The notes beneath the pieces are model-generated. The model ran no database searches and was not told the DNA's origin. It saw only the letters and a program-made list of their open reading frames with translations. Made by a program: the position numbers and the translations under genes. From assembly GCA_019359545.1 (NCBI GenBank), contig JAHHHB010000059.1:1-42383 (forward strand): DNA of 42,383 bases. Reading direction: 5' to 3'. Shown one piece after another: positions 33,325-42,261 of this stretch (the first letter of the stretch is position 1; every line of letters starts with the position of its first letter). The stretch comes from Desmonostoc geniculatum HA4340-LM1. Its GTDB lineage: Bacteria; Cyanobacteriota; Cyanobacteriia; Cyanobacteriales; Nostocaceae.

Positions 33325-36300
33325 ATGACTACTAACGATTCTCTACAGGCAGAGAAAAATCAGCGCTTGGGAATGCGCTTACCACGTACTCTGAGTTATC
33401 TCGAAACCTGGGGCTTTGGGTTGACAGGTCATGTTGGATGGATTGGTACTGCCCCCATTATTCATGCAGCGCTAGGGTCTAAAGCTATCTTAGTTTGGTT
33501 GTTTGGCACCATTGTCTCCGTTTTACTTAATTTGCAGGTACAAAGTTTAGGTAGACATTGGCCAGATGTTGCAGGAGGAACACCGAACTATACCACAAGG
33601 TTATTAAAAAACTTTCCTAGTTTGGGTCTTTACGTAGCTTTAGGGTACTTTTTTAGCTGGGCAGCAGCACCTGCGCTGTACGCAATTATTCTGACAAACC
33701 TAATTAAAGTCAATTTTGAAGCGTTAGATATTTCTTGTCCAGAAACTTTTTTAAAAGTTGTATTTACAGCGATTCCTTTTATTGTGGCATTCAGTGGTAG
33801 CCGTGCTTTAGCGCTGCTGCACTTATTTTTTGTGTTCCCAGCGATTTTACTACTGTTTTTGTTTTGTATTCAAGGCCTAGTATCGTTAAGTTTCTCAAGC
33901 ACTAGTCTTAACTTACTTCCAGCTAGTATACATAGCTTGAGCTTTGAAGAATGGGCAAAGTGGTTTTTCCTGGCCAGCTATTCAATTTATGCTTGTGAAA
34001 CCACTTCTTCTTTTGTTGCTGATAGCCACAACCCAGATAAAACTTTGAAGTTTTTAACCGTAGCTGCTTGGCTAATTCCTCCAGTGTTTCTAGGTAGTTC
34101 TTGGATATTAATGTGTTCGGCTCAAAATCCAACAATAGGGGATGATGTTTTCTTAAATTTACTAGCAGCGTCTGTGCCTTTTTGGGGTAAATATGCCTCT
34201 TTTCTAGTAACACTTTTAATTACTGTATCCTGCCTTTTAAGTTCTGCTACGGCAGTTTGTAATTCTCCTCGGGTATTATACCAACTTGCCTTAGACGGAC
34301 AGCTTTCTGGGATATTTACAGTAGTTTCCCGTCAAGGTGTTCTTGGACCTGCAATTATAGTTGCATTTATCCTCAGTTTGCTTTGTTTGAATTTGGGAAA
34401 TGTATCTCAACTGGTGACGGTAGCAGGTACTTGTTATCTGTTGTCGATTATGGGACTACATTTAGGATTATGGTTGTGTCGAGGTCAACCGCAGGTGTTA
34501 TGGCCTTGGTGGTCACTTGGTTTTTTATTTGTAGAAGCGGTAGTTCTGATAGTGGGAGGCTTAGCTTGGAATTGGAGAGATTTTTTAGTGGGATTATTGC
34601 TACCCATTGTTCTGATGCTAGGAGATGCAGTACTACGTGGCTTAAAATTTGCGCTATTGCATCCAAAATGGTGGGCGGAGCGTTACGATACAAAGCTTAG
34701 TAGAAACAACCCAGACTTTGTTGTATTACAGGTAATTGTCTTAGTATCATTAATTTGCATTACTGCGACAAGTAGTTGGTTTATCCGCGATTTATTAGGC
34801 AAAGTTACTAATAATACTCCCAACTCTTTATTAGCTATTTTGCTAGTGACACTTTCTTTTACAGGAGTAGCGATCGCCTGTTGGACAACTCTACCACAAA
34901 TTGTTGCTATTGATGAAGCACGCAAGCAAGCAAAAAACCTATTTATCACTACTCTCGATACGGTTCCAGATACTGTTTTAGTCTTAGATGAAAACGGTAT
35001 GATTTGTCAAACCAATGCAGCTGCTGAAGAATTATTTGAATTAAGTGTTCAGCAGTTGCTTGGGCAAAACTTGAATCAACTCTTAATGTGCTATCACGGC
35101 AAACCAGAGCAATGGTCTATTAGGAGTGAGCAAACTTTAAAAATCAACCAAGGTCTACGAATTGTTGAATCGACTGTTTCACGGCCATTTAATCCCCAAC
35201 TACAAGAGTATGTTGTCATTGTACGTGACATCACTCAACGTAAGCTAGCAGAGGAAGAATTAGTCCAATACCGTTGCCAGCTTGAGAAACTGGTTCTAGA
35301 ACGCACCATTGAACTTATTCGAGTTAATCAACAACTCGAACAAGACATTATCAAGCGTCAAGAAGCACAAGAAAAATTACTACACAATAGTCTTCATGAC
35401 GGGCTAACTGGGTTACCCAATCAATCTTTATTTATCCAGCGAGTGCAGCAGTCAATAGAACGTACCAAACACGACAAAAATTATCTATTTGCTGTACTTT
35501 TCTTAGATTTAGACCGCTTTAAAGTTGTGAATGATAGTCTTGGACATCTACTAGGAAATCAACTTTTGATTGCAATTTCTCATCGCCTCAAGTCAGTTGT
35601 CCGAGCCGGAGATATCGTTGCCCGTTTTGGTGGAGATGAATTCACAATCTTAATTGAGGAAATTGATGATCTTGACACGGCCATACAAATAGCTGAACGT
35701 ATTAAAAAGGTGCTGGCTTTGCCATTTCAATTGAATGAGCATCGGGTGTTTACCAATGCTAGTATTGGCATTGCTTTCAGTAAAGCAGATTATCAGCAAG
35801 CAGCGCAGATTATCCGCGATGCTGATGTGGCAATGTACTCTGCCAAAGCACTTGGTAAGGCACGTTATGAGGTGTTTGACCAAAAGATGCACGAGGGCGC
35901 ATCTTTGCTCTTAGAATTAGAAACTGCTCTGCGACATGCACTGCTACTCAAGCAAGAAGAATTTCGCCTTTACTACCAGCCAATTGTTTCACTGGTAACT
36001 GGCAAAATTATTGGATTTGAAGCATTGATACGTTGGCATCATCCACAACGAGGAATTGTTTCTCCTCAAGATTTTATTCCCCTGGCGGAAGAAACTGGAA
36101 TGATTGTTAGTATCGGGCAATGGGTACTTTATCAAGCGTGCCACCAAATGTACACATGGCATCAACAATTTCCTAGTTCACTAAACTTGACAATTAGCGT
36201 TAATTTTTCTGGTAAACAGATTACGCAACCTGATATCTTTAAACAAGTTAAACAGATTTTGCAGCAAACTGGACTAGAGCCATGTAATCTGAAATTGGAG

Positions 36301-36711
36301 ATTACTGAAAGCTTGTTGATGGATAATTTTGAATTAGCTACTACTGTGCTTTCCCAGTTAACTGCCCTGAATGTCGAATTGCACATGGATGATTTTGGTA
36401 CTGGCTATTCATCTTTAAATTATCTGCATCGGCTACCAATTAAAACCATTAAGATTGACCGCTCTTTTGTCAACAGTATAGGTAGTCGAGGAGAAAATTT
36501 AGAAATTGTTCGAGCAATTGTCACATTAGCTCATAATTTGAATATGTCTGTGACAGCAGAAGGAATAGAAACTGTAGAGCAATTAGCACAACTGAAGGCA
36601 TTGCAATGTGATTATGGACAAGGATATTTTTTCTTACCACCTATGGAAAGTACAGAAGTAGAAAGATTACTTGCTGCTAACTTTTGTTACAAAGACTTCT
36701 TAAGGAACTAA
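33325..36711 (+). CDS. APC-type permease fused to PAS-GGDEF-EAL
   Basis: A 1128-residue membrane signalling protein. Residues 1-450 read as an amino acid-polyamine-organocation permease: about 12 hydrophobic helices, with the early LSYLETWGFGLTGHVGWIGT containing the unwound, substrate-binding type of first helix. Two more helices (about 475-530) lead to a PAS domain (545-640), a coiled segment and a GGDEF domain with G769-G-D-E-F in RFGGDEF, then an EAL domain with E899-A-L in GFEALIRWH and DDFGTGYSSL. Both c-di-GMP synthesis and breakdown motifs are intact. The permease half could act as a sensor of an amino acid or polyamine, or as a transporter. Start ATG 33325. It stands alone. Confidence 0.9.
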   Translation: MTTNDSLQAEKNQRLGMRLPRTLSYLETWGFGLTGHVGWIGTAPIIHAALGSKAILVWLFGTIVSVLLNLQVQSLGRHWPDVAGGTPNYTTRLLKNFPSLGLYVALGYFFSWAAAPALYAIILTNLIKVNFEALDISCPETFLKVVFTAIPFIVAFSGSRALALLHLFFVFPAILLLFLFCIQGLVSLSFSSTSLNLLPASIHSLSFEEWAKWFFLASYSIYACETTSSFVADSHNPDKTLKFLTVAAWLIPPVFLGSSWILMCSAQNPTIGDDVFLNLLAASVPFWGKYASFLVTLLITVSCLLSSATAVCNSPRVLYQLALDGQLSGIFTVVSRQGVLGPAIIVAFILSLLCLNLGNVSQLVTVAGTCYLLSIMGLHLGLWLCRGQPQVLWPWWSLGFLFVEAVVLIVGGLAWNWRDFLVGLLLPIVLMLGDAVLRGLKFALLHPKWWAERYDTKLSRNNPDFVVLQVIVLVSLICITATSSWFIRDLLGKVTNNTPNSLLAILLVTLSFTGVAIACWTTLPQIVAIDEARKQAKNLFITTLDTVPDTVLVLDENGMICQTNAAAEELFELSVQQLLGQNLNQLLMCYHGKPEQWSIRSEQTLKINQGLRIVESTVSRPFNPQLQEYVVIVRDITQRKLAEEELVQYRCQLEKLVLERTIELIRVNQQLEQDIIKRQEAQEKLLHNSLHDGLTGLPNQSLFIQRVQQSIERTKHDKNYLFAVLFLDLDRFKVVNDSLGHLLGNQLLIAISHRLKSVVRAGDIVARFGGDEFTILIEEIDDLDTAIQIAERIKKVLALPFQLNEHRVFTNASIGIAFSKADYQQAAQIIRDADVAMYSAKALGKARYEVFDQKMHEGASLLLELETALRHALLLKQEEFRLYYQPIVSLVTGKIIGFEALIRWHHPQRGIVSPQDFIPLAEETGMIVSIGQWVLYQACHQMYTWHQQFPSSLNLTISVNFSGKQITQPDIFKQVKQILQQTGLEPCNLKLEITESLLMDNFELATTVLSQLTALNVELHMDDFGTGYSSLNYLHRLPIKTIKIDRSFVNSIGSRGENLEIVRAIVTLAHNLNMSVTAEGIETVEQLAQLKALQCDYGQGYFFLPPMESTEVERLLAANFCYKDFLRN

Positions 36712-36712
36712 T

Positions 36713-36750
36713 TTGTCATTTGTCATTGGTCATTTGTCATTGGTCATTGG
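36713..36750. repeat. Heptanucleotide repeat (TGTCATT/TGGTCAT)
   Basis: TGTCATTTGTCATTGGTCAT and further copies of the heptamer immediately downstream of the permease-GGDEF-EAL stop. It leads straight into the copy B inverted-repeat element. Confidence 0.85.
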
Positions 36751-36754
36751 TTAT

Positions 36755-36958
36755 TAGACCTCTTGCAAAAGTCTTTCTTTGCGTTCTCTTTTCTGCACGG
36801 CAGTCGCTCATGGGGGAAACCACGCCACTTGCTCATGGGGGAAACCACGCCACTTGCTCATGGGGGAAACCCCCAAGACCGCAGTGGCTCCCCAAGACCG
36901 CGCTGCCTTGCCTCTGCGCCTCTGCGTGAGACAAAAAAATATTTATGCAAGAGGTCTA
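36755..36958. mobile_element. Small inverted-repeat element, TAGACCTCTTG type, copy B (expanded)
   Basis: A 204-bp element with the same ends and flanking blocks as copy A (25112-25194) but with about 120 bp more in the middle. The extra DNA includes tandem 25-bp units starting GCTCATGGGGGAAACCACGC at 36806, 36831 and (partial) 36856. Short reading frames through it are artefacts. It accounts for most of the 308-bp gap between 36711 and 37020. Confidence 0.82.
36806..36871. repeat. 25-bp minisatellite inside copy B
   Basis: Two full and one partial copies of a 25-bp unit (GCTCATGGGGGAAACCACGC plus CACTT) in exact tandem. Confidence 0.9.
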
Positions 36959-37019
36959 TTGGTCGTTTGTTTAAAGTCAATCAATATTTACGAATAACCA
37001 ATGCCCAATGCTTCATGAT

Positions 37020-38168
37020 TTAGGTTACTGCCTGTAGCTGTAAATCCTTTACTTGATTAAATAACCTCTGTTCTAAAACAAGTTCATCAATAAAAGTATC
37101 GATTTTTTCTCTATCGATATTCTGCATGACTACAATATGTACCCAATTCTCAAAGCTTGCTAGCTGCCACTTTTTAATTAACCTTTGAGAGGGTTTTTTA
37201 AACACTACAGTAGTAGAGAAATTATTCAGCATACATGGATATCCTCTCAATTGAAGTTGTTGAAAAAGATATTGGGCATTCTGAATACAGTTCTTTGCTT
37301 CTCTGGCTAACCCATTATAGCCTCTACTTTGCAGTGCATACCAGAGAATCAGAGGAGTATGACCGTTTCTAGAACCGAGAATAGTTGTATCTGTGGAACC
37401 AATATATTCAATCATTGTTTCCACTCTTTCTACCCACTTTTTCTTAGTTAAAACTACACCACAAGGCAATGGAGAACCCATGAATTTAGCAGAAATAGCT
37501 ACACTATCTATGGGTTTTTGAAAGTTAACTTGAGGAGCGCCATCTAAAAAGGGTAATATTAATCCTGAAAGTGCAGCATCACAATGAATGTAGTAATTTT
37601 TAATCTGATGACGATCTAAAATTTCGATAACTTTGTCTAAGTTATCGATCGCACCTTTAACAGTAGTGCCAATATTTAAATTTACGATCGCTGGATAATC
37701 ACGATTTTGGCTAATTAATTGCTCAAAATGGTCATAACTTATTTCCCCATTTATTTGCGAATCCACAACTTGATGCTCGATCCGAAATAATCTCGCTGCT
37801 TTGGGAATTGAGTAATGAGAGTCTTCTGATGAGTAAAGAATCCCATTTGGGTAAATTTCTCTTGCTAAAAACATTCCATATAAATTTCCTTCAGTTCCGC
37901 CAGCGGTCACATAACCCCAAAATTTATTTTCTGGAATCTTATAAAGTTGGGCAAAAAAAGATAATACTTCTTGTTCAAATTGACGAGAATGCAGACCAAA
38001 ATCTGGCTCTACATATGGATCTCCAGCATTATTTAACATGAAATTGAAAGATTTTATAATCTCACTGTAATCACAAGTTAAATTGTATGGATAACCTGCA
38101 TGAAAGTGCGATCGCTGTTCTATTTCCTGCAAAAAATTTCCCAATTTTTTAGCAACTCTATCTGGCAT
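37020..38168 (-). CDS. hdc: Histidine decarboxylase-like PLP enzyme (group II), altered active-site motif
   Basis: A 382-residue pyridoxal-phosphate enzyme resembling bacterial/plant histidine (serine) decarboxylase. HFHAGYPYNLTCDY at 22-35, YVTAGGTEGNLYGMFLAR near 87 (cofactor phosphate loop), SEDSHYSIPKAARL (stacking histidine), NIGTTVKGAIDNL, YIHCDAALSG (cofactor aspartate) and GSPLPCGVVLTKK are all in family order. The cofactor lysine is K228 in ISAKFMGSP. In this family the lysine is normally preceded by histidine (S-G-H-K); here one residue seems deleted and the histidine is missing, so activity is uncertain. Product would be histamine or a related amine. Start ATG 38168. No linked transporter. 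Confidence 0.82.
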   Translation of the reverse strand: MPDRVAKKLGNFLQEIEQRSHFHAGYPYNLTCDYSEIIKSFNFMLNNAGDPYVEPDFGLHSRQFEQEVLSFFAQLYKIPENKFWGYVTAGGTEGNLYGMFLAREIYPNGILYSSEDSHYSIPKAARLFRIEHQVVDSQINGEISYDHFEQLISQNRDYPAIVNLNIGTTVKGAIDNLDKVIEILDRHQIKNYYIHCDAALSGLILPFLDGAPQVNFQKPIDSVAISAKFMGSPLPCGVVLTKKKWVERVETMIEYIGSTDTTILGSRNGHTPLILWYALQSRGYNGLAREAKNCIQNAQYLFQQLQLRGYPCMLNNFSTTVVFKKPSQRLIKKWQLASFENWVHIVVMQNIDREKIDTFIDELVLEQRLFNQVKDLQLQAVT

Positions 38169-38443
38169 ATATTTGTATTTATTAAATTTTGATTCCAGGG
38201 AAGTTTTAGTCTAATTTCTACATATAAACCCAATTTCTTTATTATTTTTTTATATATCAGACTAATTTGGTTTTGTATGGTAAATAAATTCAGTGCAAAT
38301 ACGCAAAATAAAATTCCCATCAGATTTTTTAATTGAAAAGTCCAACCAATCAAAAACATCTAGATATAGAATTTACCAAAGTTTTTATAATATGTGAATA
38401 TGGAAAAATACTGTAAGTATCCAAACGTAATTGATATCAACTC

Positions 38444-38467
38444 CGGATAATCACTTATTAAAATATC
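38444..38467. repeat. 24-bp direct repeat, left copy
   Basis: Bases 38444-38467 (CGGATAATCACTTATTAAAA plus TATC) are repeated exactly at 38616-38639. The final AAAATATC of the left copy abuts the MITE at 38468, and AAAATATC also follows the MITE at 38603-38610. Confidence 0.92.
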
Positions 38468-38602
38468 GGCGTTGCTGAATTTGGTCATGAATTATGTTTG
38501 TCTACATTTTGTCGTTTAATGCCAAATCCTTGTAGAGACGTAGCATTGCTACGTCTCTACATACCCGTAAATTGTAAATTCATATCTTGATTCAGCAACG
38601 CC
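38468..38602. mobile_element. 135-bp MITE with 13-bp TIRs and 8-bp target duplication
   Basis: Ends GGCGTTGCTGAAT (38468-38480) and ATTCAGCAACGCC (38590-38602) are perfect inverted repeats. AAAATATC lies directly outside both ends (38460-38467 and 38603-38610) and is a clear 8-bp target duplication. Inside, TGTAGAGACGTAGCA (38531-38545) and TGCTACGTCTCTACA (38547-38561) form a long hairpin. No transposase is encoded. It lies in the 38169-38835 gap, otherwise gene-free and AT-rich. Confidence 0.9.
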
Positions 38603-38615
38603 AAAATATCTGCTG

Positions 38616-38639
38616 CGGATAATCACTTATTAAAATATC
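38616..38639. repeat. 24-bp direct repeat, right copy
   Basis: Exact copy of 38444-38467, six bases beyond the MITE target duplication. Confidence 0.92.
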
Positions 38640-38835
38640 TATGCATCTTTAGTCTTAAAGCCTTTTCAGTCAGATAAAATAAGGGTAATCACCGAAACAG
38701 TGCTATTTCGGTGAATTCGACGGCTCATATAGTATCCGCATAATTAGCTCAGGCAAAAAACCTCTTCCTGGTTTTGCGTAGTAAAACCATCCCTGTGTCT
38801 GCGACTCGGAAATCTTTCCCTGTGTCCCCGCGTCC

Positions 38836-39590
38836 CTACTCCTCTAACTTTCTCCAAGGAAGCTTGACTGTAAATCTACTGCCTTTGCCTAATTGACTTT
38901 CAGCATGGACACTACCACCGTGTAACTCTACAACTCTTTGCACCATTAGTAATCCTAAACCTGTGTTTGCAGAACGGCGGGTGTATGAACTTTCGTCGGG
39001 GACTAAAGGTTGAAATAATTTGAACAAGTCATCAGAGGGAATACCAATGCCAGTATCTACGACGCTGAAAAAGATATATTCCTTTGTAAAATTTGGTTGG
39101 ATTTCAATCCAAACTTTGCCCCCGTCTGGAGTATACTTAACAGCGTTACTTAACAGGTTAATGAACGCTTGTCGAATGCGGCGTTCATCGATTTGGATGG
39201 GTGCGAGTTCTGCCGGTACTTGTACACTCAACTGGATATTTTTTTGCAATGCCAGAGGTTTGACAAAACTGAGGCTAGAGTCACACAATTCTTGAATCGA
39301 AGTCGAAGCTACTTGCAGTTCCATCTTGTTAGATTGAATATCGGCTAGGTCAAGGATGTCGTTGATTAATTCCAACAGATTTTGAGCGCTATCTTCCAGG
39401 CTATTTAGGGACTGGCGCTGTTGTTCGCTCAAAAGGTCACATACTTCATTTTGCAATGTTTTGGCGATCGCCAGCATGGAATTTAGAGGAGTCTTGAGTT
39501 TATGACTCATGTTTGCTAAGTGCTTTTAGCACGATTTGCTACTTCAGCAGCTTCTTTAGTCTCACGCAAAGTGGATTCTGCTTTGTGAGG
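38836..39590 (-). pseudogene. 5'-truncated, frameshifted hybrid-type histidine kinase remnant
   Basis: From ATG 39510 leftward, 224 codons encode a HisKA domain with H3 in MSHKLKTPLNSMLAIA and a complete ATPase domain (NLLSNAVKYTPDGGK, DTGIGIPSDD, NTGLGLLMVQRVVELHGGS). Just upstream, in a different frame, lie codons for ESTLRETKEAAEVANRAKS, the coil that normally precedes 'FLANMSHELRTPL'. The two parts are separated by a small deletion that shifts the frame (near 39520) with a stop. No sensor domain remains further upstream; the DNA becomes repeat-like. It is most likely a decayed kinase, though the 224-residue core could still be made from its own ATG. Confidence 0.75.
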
Positions 39591-39983
39591 TACACATAAT
39601 ATTTTGAAACGCAAAGGGACGCTAAGTAAAGCGCTCCAGGTACGCAGAGATTTGTACCTCGCCAGACTAGGGAAAGCTATAAGTATTCAAGCAAAGCTGA
39701 TATGACTCCTGACTTCTAAATTTTGGTGTATGAAAGAAATTGAAGAAAAACCCTATTAATTTGTATCTGGTTGAGATTTATCAGTTTTAACTTGCATTAT
39801 TAAGGAAATCTAACTGTAGACAGATGAAATGTGAAACGTTAGTGTTGTTAGGAATCTGTATTTTTTGTGTTTAGCCTATATTCAAGTGTAGACGCTAGAG
39901 ACAAGGAATGAATCATTTGATATTGCTTCTAAGTGTATTTCATCCCGTCCACAGCCAGCCCCAAGTCATAGGTTTTATTACTC
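39591..39983. other. Intergenic region before the GH65 gene
   Basis: About 390 bp. The first part (39600-39660) resembles a common cyanobacterial dispersed repeat of the kind AACGCAAAGGGACGC ... GGTACGCAGAG, bounded by GAGGTACA and TGTACCTC and so palindromic. The remainder is AT-rich and likely holds the GH65 promoter. No gene seen. Confidence 0.5.
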
Positions 39984-42236
39984 ATGCTCAACGTATCCAC
40001 TCACAATTCTCAACAAAATCAGCAACTGATTGACACTACTGACTGGAACGTTATTGAAACGGAATTCGATCCGACACAGTTGCATCACAAAGAAACTGTC
40101 TTCACCCTTGGTAACGGCTATTTAGGAGTGCGAGGTTCTTTTGAGGAAGGGTATTCCCAGGATTTTCCAGCGACACTGATTCATGGTGTTTATGATGACG
40201 TGACAATTGCTCATACCGAACTAGTGAACTGTCCTAACTGGTTGCCATTGACAGTGAAAGTAGCTGGTGAAAGCTTTAGCATGGACAGTGGTGAAATTCT
40301 TAAGTATGAACGTCGGCTTGATTTGCGTTTGGGTTTAGTTAGCCGTGATGTGCGCTGGCGTAGTCCTAATGGTCATACTTTAGATTTTCACTTTCAGCGC
40401 TTCGTTAGTTTAGCAGATCAACATGTTTTAGCAATTCGTACTCAAATCACATCCGTAGACTTTGAGGGGGAAATCATCGTTGAAGCTGGGTTTGATGCCG
40501 AACCACATACCCAAGGCGTTAGACATTGGCGAACGATAAACCAAGGTGGCGTAGATCAAATTATTTGGCTAAATAGTCAAACTTTGCACTCAGCTATTCA
40601 ACTGGGGATGGCGGCTAAGTTAGTGATAGAAGATGACGACACTATACCCGTGCGCGTCAAAAATGCTGGTAATTCTCGCACTTTGGCAACTAGCTTTGAG
40701 TTTTACCCAGGAAAAACGGTGACTGTGGAAAAGATTGTCACTGTGTTTACTTCACGGGAGACAGAAATCCCCATCGCCGCAGCCATAGAAAGGCTAGGTA
40801 ACGAACCCAGGTATGCTACTCTCTTAGCAGCTCACATTGCTGCATGGGAGCAAGTGTGGCAAGACAGTGACATTATTATTGAAGGCGATCGCCAAGCTCA
40901 ATTAAGTGTCCGTTATAATCTCTTCCAATTACTAGCCGTCACACCACGTCACGATAACCGAGTCAGCATTCCTCCCAAAACCCTCTCCGGTTTTGCCTAT
41001 AGCGGACACATCTTTTGGGATACGGAAATTTTCATTCTTCCCTTCCTCACCTACACTCAACCAACCCTAGCCCGGAATTTGCTCACCTACCGCTATCACA
41101 CTTTACCAGGAGCTAGGCGCAAAGCCCAGGAAGCAGGTTATCAAGGAGCCATGTTTGCTTGGGAAAGTGCTAGTACTGGCGATGAAGTCACCCCGCGCTG
41201 GGTGCCAACTCCCAACGGTGAATTAATCCGTATTTGGTGCGGTGACATTGAAGTGCATATTACCGCAGATATCGCTTACGCAGTTTTACACTATTGGCAC
41301 ACCACCAACGATGATGAGTGGATGCGGGATTATGGCGCCGAAATCATCCTAGATACGGCAGTTTTCTGGGAAAGTCGCGTGCAGTGGAACCAAGACCGCC
41401 ACAGTTATGACATTCTGGATGTGATTGGCCCTGATGAAAATCACGATCGCGTCGATAATAACGCCTTCACCAATGTCATGGTACAGTGGCACTTACAGTC
41501 AGCTTTGGCACTGTGGGACTGGCTAAAGCAAGCCTACCCTGAAACCTCAGCACAATTGGTGCAAAAACTCAACTTAACTACAGAACGTTTGCACCGTTGG
41601 GCAGAAATTCCAGAGCATTTATTTGTGAATGAAGATGCAAAAACAGGTTTAATTGAACAATATGAAGGGTTTTTCCAGCTAGAAGACGTTAATCTGGCTG
41701 ATTACGAACCGCGTCACAAATCCCTGCAAGGTCTGTTGGGAATTGAAGCCACAAGCCAAAAGCAGATTCTCAAGCAGCCAGATGTGTTGATGCTTTTGTA
41801 TTTGCTGCGGGAGCGTTATGACCATAACACCCTCGCCGCTAACTGGGACTATTACAGCCAACGCACCGACCACACCCACGGTTCATCACTTGGCCCAGCC
41901 ATTCACGCCATCTTAGCTTGCGACCTGAATCAACCAACCGAAGCTTATACACATTTTATGCGATCGGCCTTGGTAGACTTGGAGGATGTCCGGCTCAACG
42001 CCAGTGAAGGAATTCACGCCGCCAGTGCTGGAGGAGTTTGGCAAGCAGTAGTCTTTGGCTTTGGTGGTATTCGCATGACTCAATTTGGCCCAGTGGCTTG
42101 TGCGAATCTCCCACCTCATTGGACGCGCTTGAAGTTTCGTTTGCAATGGCGTAACGAGTGGTATGACTTTGACTTAGGAGTTGAACAAGAAGTCAAAGTT
42201 CCCAGTTTGGTAGAGGAAAGCGTGAAAATTAGTTGA
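39984..42236 (+). CDS. GH65 disaccharide phosphorylase (kojibiose/trehalose/maltose type)
   Basis: A 750-residue glycoside hydrolase family 65 enzyme, about full length. It phosphorolyses a glucose disaccharide to beta-glucose 1-phosphate and glucose. N-terminal beta-sandwich: LGNGYLGVRGSFEEGY and LIHGVYDDV. Catalytic (alpha/alpha)6 domain: SGFAYSGHIFWDTEIFILPFL, GAMFAWESASTGDE and the proton donor E485 in IGPDENHDRVDNNAFTN. The phosphate-binding region is THGSSLGPAIHAI. No beta-phosphoglucomutase gene or domain follows, although they often go together. Substrate (trehalose, maltose, kojibiose, nigerose) cannot be told from sequence alone. Start ATG 39984. It ends 25 bp before the terminal inverted repeat. 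Confidence 0.92.
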   Translation: MLNVSTHNSQQNQQLIDTTDWNVIETEFDPTQLHHKETVFTLGNGYLGVRGSFEEGYSQDFPATLIHGVYDDVTIAHTELVNCPNWLPLTVKVAGESFSMDSGEILKYERRLDLRLGLVSRDVRWRSPNGHTLDFHFQRFVSLADQHVLAIRTQITSVDFEGEIIVEAGFDAEPHTQGVRHWRTINQGGVDQIIWLNSQTLHSAIQLGMAAKLVIEDDDTIPVRVKNAGNSRTLATSFEFYPGKTVTVEKIVTVFTSRETEIPIAAAIERLGNEPRYATLLAAHIAAWEQVWQDSDIIIEGDRQAQLSVRYNLFQLLAVTPRHDNRVSIPPKTLSGFAYSGHIFWDTEIFILPFLTYTQPTLARNLLTYRYHTLPGARRKAQEAGYQGAMFAWESASTGDEVTPRWVPTPNGELIRIWCGDIEVHITADIAYAVLHYWHTTNDDEWMRDYGAEIILDTAVFWESRVQWNQDRHSYDILDVIGPDENHDRVDNNAFTNVMVQWHLQSALALWDWLKQAYPETSAQLVQKLNLTTERLHRWAEIPEHLFVNEDAKTGLIEQYEGFFQLEDVNLADYEPRHKSLQGLLGIEATSQKQILKQPDVLMLLYLLRERYDHNTLAANWDYYSQRTDHTHGSSLGPAIHAILACDLNQPTEAYTHFMRSALVDLEDVRLNASEGIHAASAGGVWQAVVFGFGGIRMTQFGPVACANLPPHWTRLKFRLQWRNEWYDFDLGVEQEVKVPSLVEESVKIS

Positions 42237-42261
42237 TTTTTTTGGGGTTGCTCATTTGAAG

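Noticed and set aside
36763..37023. Overlapping small reading frames near 36.8 kb
   Set aside because: They translate the 25-bp minisatellite and element copy B in three frames.
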